From assembly GCA_024434115.1 (NCBI GenBank), contig QMIT01000006.1:1-64000 (forward strand): a stretch of DNA of 64,000 nt. Direction: 5' to 3'. Origin of the DNA: Chloroflexota bacterium (GTDB lineage: Bacteria; Chloroflexota; Anaerolineae; Aggregatilineales; J027). A program made the position numbers and the translations under genes. The notes below the pieces were generated by a model. That model did not search any database, was not told where the DNA came from, and worked only from the letters and a program-made list of their open reading frames with translations. Below, piece after piece: positions 1 through 8,875 of the stretch; position 1 is the first letter of the stretch; each line of letters begins with the position of its first letter.

Positions 1-57
1 GGCGCGGCGCAACTGCCCCATTTCCTGTTCCGTCAGTTCGAGTTGTCTTTTTGTCAT
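1..57 (-). CDS. 5' end of probable IS630-type transposase / HTH protein (partial)
   Basis: Reading the minus strand from an ATG at 57 gives 19 open codons running off the window edge (MTKRQLELTEQEMGQLRRA). This Lys/Arg/Glu-rich beginning resembles the helix-turn-helix N-terminus of IS630-family transposases. An AAGGGG stretch lies directly before the ATG. Only 19 residues are visible, so the family call is tentative. The alternative is another small HTH protein. Confidence 0.4.
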   Translation of the reverse strand, partial: MTKRQLELTEQEMGQLRRA

Positions 58-81
58 CCCCTTGTATTACTTCATTTGGGT

Positions 82-519
82 ATGTTTTCGGAAGTCCATT
101 ACCATCATAAATTTCTAAACTTAGAGCCTGTTTTTTACTATTGGCAAGGATGGGGAGTTGATTGGACCTTAGCCGCCCTAATCTACCTAGACAGGCAACA
201 TGGAACTAATCGAGCCGAGCCATTCATTGGGCAAAATGGACTGTGGCATCAGTTTGTTGAACAAGGTATTGAGCGATTACTGAAGAGTGAAAAGCACGTC
301 GAGTTGCAAAGGGAATATCCTAATGCGACTCTCAATACTCGTAAACAGTGGTTTGATCGTTGGCAACTCGAACTCACCCAAGCAAAATTAGAGGCTTGGT
401 TATATTTGCTAATGAATACTTTGACGAGCATCCCGAATGATTACCACCCACTTGCCGCGAAAATCGTAGTCAGAAATTCGATGCGCTCATCGGTGGTCAT
501 GGGGCGGGCACAGCAATAA
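82..519 (+). CDS. Orphan hypothetical protein, AT-rich, overlapping capA tail
   Basis: The open frame is continuous from the window edge. I chose the ATG at 82 (145 aa), but a TTG at 43 is also possible. The product is Trp- and Leu-rich with a helical middle (around LEAWLYLLMNTLTSIPNDYH), and I recognise no domain. The DNA from 60 to 440 is visibly richer in A+T than the rest of the window. The last 79 bases overlap the 3' end of the convergent CapA-like gene, so the C-terminus may be an artefact of a truncated gene reading into its neighbour. It sits next to a transposase-like start, which fits an insertion or deletion scar. Confidence 0.35.
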   Translation: MFSEVHYHHKFLNLEPVFYYWQGWGVDWTLAALIYLDRQHGTNRAEPFIGQNGLWHQFVEQGIERLLKSEKHVELQREYPNATLNTRKQWFDRWQLELTQAKLEAWLYLLMNTLTSIPNDYHPLAAKIVVRNSMRSSVVMGRAQQ

Positions 520-2126
520 TCTTCGAGCAGGCCAGTAAATAATTCGACGCTAATCACCCGCCCATCATAGACAATTATTTTGTCCATAAACATCTGGCGC
601 GTGCCGATAGCCTGCATCTGGTCGAAAAACAGATTGCCCAAGCCATGATGCAAGAAAGAAGGCTGTTGACCGAGACGCGGCACAAAGGTAAAGCCCTGTG
701 GTTGATGCGCCTGCGAACCAATCACAACATCCGCGCCCATTTCGGCATAGGTTGTGAACTGCCCGATTTGCTCCAAACCCGCCTGATAGCGATAAAATTC
801 CCACTGCTGAACGGTCATAATCACCACATCATTTTCAGCCGCTAATCTCGGCAGTTCTTCAGCGAGATAGGCTTCATCGCATTGGGCCGCACCGGGGTCT
901 TCAGTAGTCGCCCACGCCTTAAACGGCCCCGGCACATTGCACCCTAGAAATGCAATCGTGTTGCCATTGTTTTCCGTTGTCCACGCCTTCCGGGCATCAT
1001 CAAAATTGCGCCCCCCGCCAAAATGGGCAATCCCGGCGGCATCATACAAATCGAGGCTGTGGCGCAACGCCCCCACCCCATAATCGTTGACATGATTACC
1101 CGTCAATTCCACCACATCCAAGCCGATATACGTCAGCAGTTCCATATATTTATCAGCGGCACAAAAAACGGTGCTGTCTATAAAGGGGTCGGGCGTTGGG
1201 CAGTTTTCGGAGAAGGCCACTTCATTGCTGGTATGCAAAATCTGAGCGTCCTGCACAAACGGCAAAATCAATTCACCCGGTTTGGTGATACCAAGCGTCT
1301 CCATTTTATAGGCCGTAGCACGGGACATCGCCGTGACCCCGGTCAAGACGATACGGGTCATCTTGGTCGCATCGCGGTTGGTCGGTTGCCATGTCTGCGC
1401 CGCCATCAAGTCATCAATCGCCTGCCCTACCGCCGCCTCATGTCCGGTCAGGCCCACCATGACCTTGAGAGGATAGTTCGCCATCTGGAAGTCATCAGCA
1501 AAAATGTTGACCCCATCCAATTTCAGCACCTTCACATCAGGCGCGAGTAGATGGAAAGGGACAAGGGACCATGTATTAGGCCGCTGTTCCCACAACTTAG
1601 CCGAAATTTCAGGGGTATCGCCTGTCACCAGTTCAATGGTTGCTGCCGGATTCGGTTCACCCCATGTGACACGCAAGGCATCATACACCGCCCCGGTCAA
1701 CACCAAATGGGGAGCAGTCACGCGGTCAGGCGAAAGATAGGCCAGTGGCGCGGCATCGCCTGTCGTCCAAAAATGTTCAATATCGGCAAAGGCAATCGTT
1801 TCGGCGGTGCTGGCAAACGACACCACCGGAACATACATCCAATCGCTCGAAATTGCGCCGACTTCGACATTGATGGCTACTTCCAAACGGGCATTGTCGG
1901 GATTATTCGCCCACAGATATTTGCCGGAGCTAAACAGCGGTGACAGCATAATAGGAAATTCGATAGGGACAGCCGGATCAATCCAGATTTCAATCGGGCC
2001 GCTCGTCGGATCAGATTGCGCCTTCGTTTTGGGCGACGGGTTGACGTTCCAAAGAGTGGCTATTAAGACCCCAATAAACCCCATCACCATCGCAATTTTG
2101 GGTATCCGTTTCATTATCTTTCCCAT
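441..2126 (-). CDS. CapA-family metallophosphoesterase-like protein, membrane-anchored or secreted
   Basis: This 561-aa protein has an N-terminal hydrophobic segment (about residues 8-27) followed by an extracytoplasmic body. The C-terminal half carries CapA/PGA_cap signatures: ELTGNHVNDYG, GADVVIGSQAHQPQGF and HGLGNLFFDQ. CapA proteins are calcineurin-like enzymes linked to poly-gamma-glutamate or other capsule and cell-wall work. About 250 residues precede the CapA core, longer than a minimal CapA, and look like a beta-rich domain with no name I can give. The start ATG overlaps the stop of the upstream MBL gene by one base (TAATG), so the two are translationally coupled. The substrate is unknown. 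Confidence 0.8.
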   Translation of the reverse strand: MGKIMKRIPKIAMVMGFIGVLIATLWNVNPSPKTKAQSDPTSGPIEIWIDPAVPIEFPIMLSPLFSSGKYLWANNPDNARLEVAINVEVGAISSDWMYVPVVSFASTAETIAFADIEHFWTTGDAAPLAYLSPDRVTAPHLVLTGAVYDALRVTWGEPNPAATIELVTGDTPEISAKLWEQRPNTWSLVPFHLLAPDVKVLKLDGVNIFADDFQMANYPLKVMVGLTGHEAAVGQAIDDLMAAQTWQPTNRDATKMTRIVLTGVTAMSRATAYKMETLGITKPGELILPFVQDAQILHTSNEVAFSENCPTPDPFIDSTVFCAADKYMELLTYIGLDVVELTGNHVNDYGVGALRHSLDLYDAAGIAHFGGGRNFDDARKAWTTENNGNTIAFLGCNVPGPFKAWATTEDPGAAQCDEAYLAEELPRLAAENDVVIMTVQQWEFYRYQAGLEQIGQFTTYAEMGADVVIGSQAHQPQGFTFVPRLGQQPSFLHHGLGNLFFDQMQAIGTRQMFMDKIIVYDGRVISVELFTGLLEDYCCARPMTTDERIEFLTTIFAASGW

Positions 2127-2989
2127 TATTCCTCTACCAGTTGCATATCATAGGCAAACGACACCGGGCCAAGTTCAGGCTGCTCGGCGGCTAATTTTTG
2201 GCTAAGACGCCCATAATCGTCATAATCAAATTCAAAGGGTTCTTCAATGTGCGACAAAATACTGCGTTTCGGCTTCAACTGCCGGATAAATTCCAATGTA
2301 TCTTCAAAGGTGGATTCGACCTCTAACACCGGATGATTTTGGGGAATGATGCGCTCACGAGTAAAGGGGTTAAATTCAAACAGACTGGCGGGCAAAATCA
2401 GCACATCAATCGGGGGTAAATTGGGTGGGGGCGTCCAACCAAACAACTCATCTGCGATTAACAAGACATTCGTCGTACCTTCCGTCAGCAAAAACGCATA
2501 GACATACCCAACCGCCATCTTAATCGGCGTCACGCTGAGGCCATTGACCGTGAATTTTTCGCCCTCGGCCAATTTGATTTGCCGAATAACTTGCAAGTGG
2601 TCTTCCAGATAATCAGCGCGTTCCTTGAGGGCATACCACTGTTCAAAATCTTGGGCCACCTGCGCGGGTAGATAGATATCGGTGACGGGATTTTGGCGCG
2701 GCCAGTCCCATAACACCTGCTGGGCCTCAAAAACCCGTAACCCGGACGTATGGTCGGGGTGCCAATGGCTATAGGTCGTGGCTTCTACCCGCATAATGTT
2801 GGAGCGATTCAGCATCACCCCAATCTCTTCCGGGGTATCAATCAGCAAATTCGCCCCATGAATAAAATACGATGGCCCGGAACGACTATAAGGCAAACCT
2901 TGCGTTCGTGCTTTCTGGCAGACCCTACACCCACAAAAAGGGCGCGGTGTGGTGGTCGCGCCGCCAGAGCCTAAAATTTCAATCTTCAT
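2126..2989 (-). CDS. MBL-fold metallo-hydrolase, PhnP-like
   Basis: I start this gene at the ATG at 2989 (287 aa) because the family begins with the MKIEILGSGGA strand. An upstream in-frame ATG at 3031 would add 14 unlike residues. The metal-binding motif HWHPDH is present in TYSHWHPDHTSGLR. CGCRVCQKAR near residue 20 is a Cys pair typical of PhnP-like phosphodiesterases and related enzymes. Later conserved pieces include LLIADELFGW and LSHIEEPF. It is a soluble cytoplasmic hydrolase, perhaps acting on a cyclic phosphodiester or similar small molecule. It is cotranscribed with, and precedes, the CapA-like gene. The exact substrate cannot be told. Confidence 0.8.
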   Translation of the reverse strand: MKIEILGSGGATTTPRPFCGCRVCQKARTQGLPYSRSGPSYFIHGANLLIDTPEEIGVMLNRSNIMRVEATTYSHWHPDHTSGLRVFEAQQVLWDWPRQNPVTDIYLPAQVAQDFEQWYALKERADYLEDHLQVIRQIKLAEGEKFTVNGLSVTPIKMAVGYVYAFLLTEGTTNVLLIADELFGWTPPPNLPPIDVLILPASLFEFNPFTRERIIPQNHPVLEVESTFEDTLEFIRQLKPKRSILSHIEEPFEFDYDDYGRLSQKLAAEQPELGPVSFAYDMQLVEE

Positions 2990-3089
2990 CGTGATGTGAC
3001 TATCCATCCATTTTGTGCAAAATTGGGGCAATTATAACCTGTCAGAGGCAGATGGGCAGGGGCACAATGCACGAAAGCCATGTTATTGT

Positions 3090-3095
3090 TATAAT
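3090..3095 (+). promoter_or_regulatory. Candidate -10 box for ppk1
   Basis: A perfect TATAAT lies 41 bases before the chosen ppk1 start. I see no good -35 at the right spacing. If used, transcription would begin near 3102 and the upstream in-frame start codons would not be in the mRNA. Confidence 0.3.
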
Positions 3096-3135
3096 GCTAA
3101 AACCACACGAAAATAGATTATTGGTATCATTTCTT

Positions 3136-5265
3136 ATGGAAAATCTTAGCGCTATTGAAGTTCAGCCCGACTTCAATCACCCATCTTTATACATCAATCG
3201 TGAACTAAGCTGGCTCGAATTTAACCGCCGTGTGCTGGAAGAGGCCATGGATCCAACCCTGCCACTCTTGGAGCGAGTCAAGTTCCTAGCCATTTTTTCC
3301 AACAACCTTGATGAATTCTACATGATCCGCGTGGCCGGACTGCGCCAACAGGTTTTGGCAGGCATCAGCGAGACCCCCGCTGACGGCATGACTCCTTTAG
3401 AGCAGATGATTGCCATCCGCAATATCGTGGTCGAGACTCAGACTATCGAGCGGCAATGCTGGAAAAATGAGATTATGCCTGCACTGGCCCAGTATAATAT
3501 ACAAATTATCACCCCGGATGATCTTACCCGCGACCAACGCGCTGCTGTACGTGATTATTTCCGCCAAGAGATTTTTCCGGTGTTGACCCCCTTAGCGGTT
3601 GACCCCGGACGACCCTTTCCTCATATTTCCAACCTCAGTCTGAATTTAGCAGTGGTCTTGCGGGATGAACAGGGTAATTCGCGCTTTGCCCGCCTCAAAA
3701 TTCCCATCAGCAGCAATCTACGGCGCTTTATTTCCGTTGCTGAAGTCACAACACACTACGATAACCAGCCCTATCCAAATCAATACACCTATCTATTTTT
3801 AGATGATATTGTCCAAGCCAATCTCGATTTGCTCTTCCCCGGCATGACCATTGAGCAAGTACATCCCTTCCGTGTCATCCGAGATGCCGATGTGGAAATC
3901 GCTGAAGACGAAGCCCCGGATTTGCTGGAAACCATTGAGCGCGGCATTCGACAGCGGCGTTTTGGCGAAGTGATTTTGCTGATGGTCACCCCCACTATGC
4001 CCCAAAGTATGCGGCGTGTGCTGATGGAACATTTGGATCTAGGCCCAGCCGATGTGTATGAAGTTGAAGGGCCATTGGGCATGGCAGACTTTTTCCAACT
4101 GACCGATATTGACATGCCCGATCTCAAATATCCCAACTTTGTGCCCGCCTATCATCCGGCCTTTGAAAGTGAACTGGGTGTTTTTGAGGAAATCCGCCGC
4201 CGCGATATTTTGCTGCACCACCCCTATGATTCTTTTACACCCTTTGTGGACTTAATTAAACAGGCAGCCCATGACCCCGATGTGATGGCGATCAAGCTTA
4301 CCCTCTATCGTGTCGGCAGCAATTCCCCAATCGTGCAGGCCCTACTAGAGGCACGCGAGGCAGGCAAACAAGTGGCCGTTCTAGTCGAGCTTAAAGCCCG
4401 CTTTGATGAAGAAAACAATATCGTCTGGGCAAGGCGATTGGAAGCGGAAGGAGTGCATGTGGTCTATGGCTTGGTTGGACTCAAGACCCATGCCAAAGTC
4501 GCTCTCATTATTCGCCGCGAACAAAACCGCCTGCGCCGCTATGTGCATATGAGCACGGGCAACTATAACGCCAGCACCGCCCGGATTTACACCGATTTGG
4601 GTTGGCTGACGAGCCGCGAAGATATTGCCGACGATGTGACCGAGTTGTTTAATCGGCTGACCGGATATGCCCCCAAAGCGACTTATCACAAGTTATTGGT
4701 CGCCCCGGAGCATCTACGCCCACGTATGATCGCCATGATTGAACGCGAAATCGCTCATGCCGAAGCCGGACGGCCTGCTCATATTGTGTTTAAGGTCAAC
4801 AGCCTGACTGATCCTAGCATCATTCGTAAGCTGTACGAAGCCTCGTTCGCTGGGGTAAAAATTGACATTATCGCACGTGGCATCTGTTGTCTGCGTCCAA
4901 ATCTGCCCCAAGTCAGCGAAAACATTCATGTACGCAGCATTGTGGGTCGCTTTTTGGAACACAGCCGCATTTACTGGTTTACCAATGGTGGTCAAACCGA
5001 AGTCTACGTCGGCAGCGCGGATATGATGAACCGCAACCTTAGCCGTCGGGTCGAGACCGTATTCCCAATCGAAGACAGAGAACTAAAAGGTGTGGTTTGG
5101 GATGAAATCTTGCAAATACAGTTAGCCGACAATACGCGGGCACGGGTGTTGCAATCCGACGGCACATGGGTACGCCTGCATCCCGCCGAGGGTGAGTCCG
5201 CACTCGACAGCCAGCAGTGGGCAATGGAACGCAGTCGTCTACGCGCCGCGTGGGGTGAGGGTTAA
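3136..5265 (+). CDS. ppk1: Polyphosphate kinase 1
   Basis: PPK1 reversibly makes long-chain polyphosphate from the ATP gamma-phosphate. From the ATG at 3136 the protein is 709 aa, the usual PPK1 length. The longer frame back to 3013 would start upstream of a TATAAT at 3090-3095. Four-domain hallmarks are visible: the N-terminal YINRELSWLEFNRRVLEEA, the phosphohistidine loop HMSTGNYN (His about residue 471, equivalent to E. coli His435), and a second conserved His in LEHSRIYWF (about residue 609, equivalent to His592). It is divergent from the MBL/CapA pair and followed by a hairpin terminator. No exopolyphosphatase lies next to it. Confidence 0.96.
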   Translation: MENLSAIEVQPDFNHPSLYINRELSWLEFNRRVLEEAMDPTLPLLERVKFLAIFSNNLDEFYMIRVAGLRQQVLAGISETPADGMTPLEQMIAIRNIVVETQTIERQCWKNEIMPALAQYNIQIITPDDLTRDQRAAVRDYFRQEIFPVLTPLAVDPGRPFPHISNLSLNLAVVLRDEQGNSRFARLKIPISSNLRRFISVAEVTTHYDNQPYPNQYTYLFLDDIVQANLDLLFPGMTIEQVHPFRVIRDADVEIAEDEAPDLLETIERGIRQRRFGEVILLMVTPTMPQSMRRVLMEHLDLGPADVYEVEGPLGMADFFQLTDIDMPDLKYPNFVPAYHPAFESELGVFEEIRRRDILLHHPYDSFTPFVDLIKQAAHDPDVMAIKLTLYRVGSNSPIVQALLEAREAGKQVAVLVELKARFDEENNIVWARRLEAEGVHVVYGLVGLKTHAKVALIIRREQNRLRRYVHMSTGNYNASTARIYTDLGWLTSREDIADDVTELFNRLTGYAPKATYHKLLVAPEHLRPRMIAMIEREIAHAEAGRPAHIVFKVNSLTDPSIIRKLYEASFAGVKIDIIARGICCLRPNLPQVSENIHVRSIVGRFLEHSRIYWFTNGGQTEVYVGSADMMNRNLSRRVETVFPIEDRELKGVVWDEILQIQLADNTRARVLQSDGTWVRLHPAEGESALDSQQWAMERSRLRAAWGEG

Positions 5266-5272
5266 TCCAAAT

Positions 5273-5296
5273 GGGCGGTTCAGCGCCGCCCTGTTT
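5273..5296. terminator. Hairpin terminator between convergent ppk1 and the decarboxylase operon
   Basis: GGGCGG (5273-5278) pairs with CCGCCC (5286-5291) around a 7-base loop. It is followed on the plus strand by TGTTTC. It fills the 31-base gap between two convergent stop codons, so it may act in both directions. Confidence 0.6.
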
Positions 5297-6424
5297 CTAC
5301 AAAACACCCGTGACCAGTGCTAACAAGATACCACCAGCCATCACACTACCCAATTGACCCGCCGTGTTTGCACCCATCGCGTGCATGAGAATGAAGTTTT
5401 CGTAATCTTCTTCCTGTGCAATCTGAGCCGCCAGCCGTCCCGCCATCGGGAAAGCACTAATCCCCGCCGCGCCGATGATGGGGTTAATCTTACCCCCGGT
5501 CACCCGCGAAAGGGCTTTACCAAACAGCAGCCCTGCCACTGTATCCAGTACAAAAGCCAGTAGGCCCAACACCAAAATCAGCAGCGTATCCACTTCAAGG
5601 AATTTGGAAGCTGCCATCGTCGAACCAATGGTGATCCCCAGAAACAGCGTCGCAATGTTAATTAATTCGTTTTGGGCGGCTTTGTTCAGGCGATCCACCA
5701 CATGGCTTTCGCGCAGCAAATTGCCCAACATCAACATACTGATTAAGGGTGTGGCATCAGGCACCAGCAATCCGACGACTACCGTCACGGCAACCGGAAA
5801 CAAAACCAGCGAGCGCGGCGAAACCGGGCGCGGTGTATACGGCATCCGAATCCGACGCTCTTCAGAAGTAGTCAGTAAACGAATCAGCGGCGGTTGGATA
5901 ATTGGAATCAGGCTCATATACGAATAGGCCGCCACCGCAATTGGCGCCAGTAAGTTCGGCGCAAGTTTGGTCGCCACAAAAATCGAGGTCGGGCCATCAA
6001 TCGCACCAATGACGCCAATTGAAGCCGCTTCGTTAATCGAAAAACCTAAGAGCGTCGCCAGAATGAGCGTGCCAAAAATTCCAAACTGACCTGCCGCCCC
6101 CAATAAGACCATGCGCGGCATTGCCAGCAGCGGACTGAAATCAATCATCGCCCCTACACCGATAAAAATCAGTAGGGGAAACAACTCGGTTTTGATCCCC
6201 GCGTCGTATAACACCCCGAATAATCCATCAGCCTCATTCATGCCAGTCAGGGGCATATTTGCCAAGACACAACCAAAGCCAATCGGCAGCAGCAGCACGG
6301 GTTCATATTCTTTGAGGACGGCCAGCGCAATCAAAATGCCACCAACCGCCATCATCACGACATTGCCCGCCGTGAAATGGGTAATCCCTTTGCTTAGTTC
6401 CTCCCATAACTCGGCATAATTCAC
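5297..6424 (-). CDS. mmdB: Na+-translocating decarboxylase beta subunit (OadB/MmdB/GcdB family)
   Basis: The beta subunit is the integral membrane part that couples decarboxylation of carboxybiotin to Na+ export. The 375-aa protein is almost wholly hydrophobic, with roughly ten membrane segments. It keeps the family's ion-path motifs GAIDGPTSIFVATKLAPNLL and HAMGANTAGQLGSVMAGG. The length matches the family. It starts with GTG at 6424, overlapping the biotin-carrier stop (GTGA). It is the last gene of the operon carboxyltransferase-gamma-biotin carrier-beta, the order of methylmalonyl-CoA decarboxylase operons. Oxaloacetate and glutaconyl-CoA pumps share the same beta subunit, so the substrate comes from context. 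Confidence 0.92.
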   Translation of the reverse strand: MNYAELWEELSKGITHFTAGNVVMMAVGGILIALAVLKEYEPVLLLPIGFGCVLANMPLTGMNEADGLFGVLYDAGIKTELFPLLIFIGVGAMIDFSPLLAMPRMVLLGAAGQFGIFGTLILATLLGFSINEAASIGVIGAIDGPTSIFVATKLAPNLLAPIAVAAYSYMSLIPIIQPPLIRLLTTSEERRIRMPYTPRPVSPRSLVLFPVAVTVVVGLLVPDATPLISMLMLGNLLRESHVVDRLNKAAQNELINIATLFLGITIGSTMAASKFLEVDTLLILVLGLLAFVLDTVAGLLFGKALSRVTGGKINPIIGAAGISAFPMAGRLAAQIAQEEDYENFILMHAMGANTAGQLGSVMAGGILLALVTGVL

Positions 6425-6858
6425 AGAGCCACCTCCGTCCCAACCGTCATCAAGACATCGCTGTGTTTGACCTGTTGGCCGACGCTCACTTTGATGTCCT
6501 CAATTCGTCCCGCGCGGTTGGCCCGAATGACATTTTTCATCTTCATGGCTTCCAAGATACACACCTCTTGGCCCACGCTGATCACCTCACCCACCTTTAC
6601 CGCAATCGAGATAATTACACCGGGAATCGGTGCGGCAATCGCATTCGGATTACGTAGGGTCGAACTAACCCCGTTGGAAGGAGTGGCACGCGGTTGAGGG
6701 TTAACGGGCTTAGGTGCAGGTTGGGCAATTTCCAACTCGACCATTTCCGGCAATACCTCAAAACGCTCCCCATCTACCATAACCAGTACAGGAGAGGCGT
6801 GTAAATCTACTATCTCAACTTCATAGGTTTGGTCATTGACCGTCATTCGATACTTCAT
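6421..6858 (-). CDS. mmdC: Biotin carboxyl carrier subunit of the Na+ pump
   Basis: A 145-aa protein: a short N-terminal domain, a Pro-rich hinge (about residues 45-75) and a biotinyl domain. The biotin-accepting lysine is Lys106 in EAMKMKN. The carrier moves the carboxyl group from the carboxyltransferase to the membrane beta subunit. I start at the ATG at 6858, which overlaps the gamma-subunit stop (ATGA) and has GAGGGA just upstream. The frame extends to 6906, but the extra residues do not fit the family. Confidence 0.9.
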   Translation of the reverse strand: MKYRMTVNDQTYEVEIVDLHASPVLVMVDGERFEVLPEMVELEIAQPAPKPVNPQPRATPSNGVSSTLRNPNAIAAPIPGVIISIAVKVGEVISVGQEVCILEAMKMKNVIRANRAGRIEDIKVSVGQQVKHSDVLMTVGTEVAL

Positions 6859-7190
6859 CGCGTCCCTCGGCGTCTTAATTGATTGGTGCGCATGACCGCC
6901 TGCCATGCGCTAACAATTGCAGTTGGCGGCATTGGGAATGGTTGAGGCTTTTGCTGATCGCGCTCGTGGGCCAACGCGATTGCAACTGCCAGCGCAGCTA
7001 CCCGACGTTTTTGTGCATAGGCCTCGTCGGTTTCAGCATCGCTAGTAGAGCGAACTTCGGTTGCCCCATCTTTAGGCGTGGTTAGCCGGAGTAATAAGGA
7101 CATCAGTCCCCACAAAATCAGTATTCCCCCAAAGACCAACCCCATGCCAATCACGGTGATTTGTAGGGCTGTCGAAAGATTTTCAGCCAT
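6855..7190 (-). CDS. mmdD: OadG-family gamma/delta subunit of the Na+ pump
   Basis: A 111-aa single-span membrane protein: N-terminal helix at about residues 10-33 (ITVIGMGLVFGGILILWGLM), then a charged cytoplasmic tail. VIGMGLVF is typical of OadG/MmdD proteins, which hold the carboxyltransferase and beta subunit together. It begins 18 bases after the carboxyltransferase stop with GAGGGG upstream. It overlaps the next gene. The C-terminal part is poorly conserved, as usual for the family. Confidence 0.82.
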   Translation of the reverse strand: MAENLSTALQITVIGMGLVFGGILILWGLMSLLLRLTTPKDGATEVRSTSDAETDEAYAQKRRVAALAVAIALAHERDQQKPQPFPMPPTAIVSAWQAVMRTNQLRRRGTR

Positions 7191-7208
7191 TGTGTATCAT
7201 CCCCTCGA

Positions 7209-8762
7209 CTAAACGGGCATATTGCCATGTTTGCGCGGCGGATTAGGAGCGTATTTATCACGCAGGGCGGCGAGAGCGGCAATGATTTTGGGGCGCGTTT
7301 CGGACGGCTCAATGACATCATCCACATAACCAGCCCCGGCTGCTTGATACGGGTTATTCCATTTGCGGCGATACTCATCCAACAGGCGCTGACGTTCGGC
7401 GGCAGGGTCGGCAGCTTTTTCGATCTGGCCTTTATAGATAATCCCAACTGCACCTTCTGGTCCCATCACGGCAACTTCGGCACTCGGCCACGCATAGGTG
7501 ATGTCGGTTCCCAAATATTTGCTGCTCATGACCACATAGGCCCCGCCATAGGCTTTGCGGGTAATCACACAAATCTTGGGAACAGTCGCCTCGGAATAGC
7601 CATAGAGCAGTTTCGCACCATGCCGGATAATGCCGCGATGTTCTTGATCCACCCCCGGCAAAAATCCGGGTGAGTCCACAAAAGTGACGATTGGCACGTT
7701 GAAACAGTCACACATGCGCACGAAGCGGGTCATTTTGTCGGAGGCATCAATGTCAATCACCCCCGCCATGCTGGTTGGTTCTTGCGCCACAATCCCGACG
7801 CTATGTCCACCAATCCGGGCAAATCCGGTAATGGCATTTTGTCCCCAATGCGGTTGCAATTCGAGGAATGATCGTTCGTCCACAATCAGATCAATAACCT
7901 CGTGCATATGATAGGGCGTCGTGGAATCCAACGGGACGATTTCATTCAAACGGGGTTCCATCCGCAGTGGGTCATCTTGGGGCGGGTAATAGGGTGGATT
8001 TTCGACATTATTGGACGGCAGATAGCTCAAGACCCGGCGGCACATGGCAAGGGCTTCATTTTCGGATGGGGTTGCCAGATGCGCCACCCCGCTGACCGCC
8101 GTATGGGTATAGGCACCACCCAACTGCTCTGCATCTATCACCTCGCCTGTCACAGTTTTGATGACTTCCGGCCCGGTCAAAAACATGAACGAGGTATTTT
8201 CGACCATAATGAGAACATCGGTCAGCGCTGGCGAATAGGCTGCCCCACCCGCGCACGGCCCAAGCATCAAGCTAATTTGGGGGATAACCCCTGAATATTG
8301 AGCATTGCGACGGAAAATTTCGGCATATCCGGCAAGGCTGCTGACCCCATCTTGGATACGGGCACCGCCGGAATCAATCAGCCCGATGATAGGTACCCCG
8401 TTGCGTAGCGCCAAATCCATCACCCGGCAGATTTTATGGCTCTGCATTTCGCTGAGGGTGCCGCCAAAAATCGTAAAATCTTGGGCATACACATATACCG
8501 TGCGCCCCTCAATTTGACCGTAACCCGTGACCACACCCTCGCCCAGATATTTTTCGTCCTGTGATTGCGCTGGTTGGCCCTGATGGGTAATGAAAGGTTC
8601 AAGTTCATTAAATGTGCCGGGGTCAAGCAGCAGGCTCAACCGTTCGCGGGCGGTCATTTTGCCTTTTTGATGCTGCTTCTCGATACGCTGGACACCGCCA
8701 CCTTGTCTAGATTTTTCGCGTAATGCACGAAGTTCAAGAATACGCGGATCATTACGAGGCAT
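7209..8762 (-). CDS. mmdA: Acyl-CoA carboxyltransferase subunit (methylmalonyl-CoA decarboxylase alpha-like)
   Basis: A 517-aa carboxyltransferase with two crotonase-like halves, the length of MmdA and propionyl-CoA carboxylase beta. Visible motifs include GGTLSEMQSHKICRVMDLA, IDSGGARIQDGV, GPCAGGAAYSPALTD, FVDSPGFLPG and the second acyl-CoA oxyanion region KAYGGAYVVMSSK. I start at the ATG at 8762, with AAGGA 7 bases upstream, rather than the frame's first codon at 8870. Clustered with gamma, biotin carrier and beta subunits, it most likely decarboxylates methylmalonyl-CoA and drives a Na+ pump. A glutaconyl-CoA substrate cannot be excluded. Confidence 0.9.
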   Translation of the reverse strand: MPRNDPRILELRALREKSRQGGGVQRIEKQHQKGKMTARERLSLLLDPGTFNELEPFITHQGQPAQSQDEKYLGEGVVTGYGQIEGRTVYVYAQDFTIFGGTLSEMQSHKICRVMDLALRNGVPIIGLIDSGGARIQDGVSSLAGYAEIFRRNAQYSGVIPQISLMLGPCAGGAAYSPALTDVLIMVENTSFMFLTGPEVIKTVTGEVIDAEQLGGAYTHTAVSGVAHLATPSENEALAMCRRVLSYLPSNNVENPPYYPPQDDPLRMEPRLNEIVPLDSTTPYHMHEVIDLIVDERSFLELQPHWGQNAITGFARIGGHSVGIVAQEPTSMAGVIDIDASDKMTRFVRMCDCFNVPIVTFVDSPGFLPGVDQEHRGIIRHGAKLLYGYSEATVPKICVITRKAYGGAYVVMSSKYLGTDITYAWPSAEVAVMGPEGAVGIIYKGQIEKAADPAAERQRLLDEYRRKWNNPYQAAGAGYVDDVIEPSETRPKIIAALAALRDKYAPNPPRKHGNMPV

Positions 8763-8794
8763 TAGGATTCCTTTGAGTGCTGATCTACAATTGT

Positions 8795-8823
8795 TATCTA
8801 TCCCCCATCTAATGTTTACCCAA
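8795..8823 (-). promoter_or_regulatory. Candidate promoter of the decarboxylase operon
   Basis: On the minus strand, TTGGGT (8823-8818) and TAGATA (8800-8795) are separated by exactly 17 bases, about 33 bases before the chosen mmdA start. The match to the sigma-70 consensus is only partial. Confidence 0.33.
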
Positions 8824-8875
8824 ACTGGAATTTGCCTAACAGTACAAAAAGTCACTAGACCTATAATCAAGTGGA

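Noticed and set aside
1023..2205. Several plus-strand frames of 78-175 codons opposite capA
   Set aside because: They are shadows of the capA gene. No family resemblance or start signals, and the residue mix (Arg, His, Gly) is typical of antisense frames.
3789..4995. Minus-strand frames opposite ppk1
   Set aside because: Antisense to a complete ppk1 with all motifs. No independent evidence.
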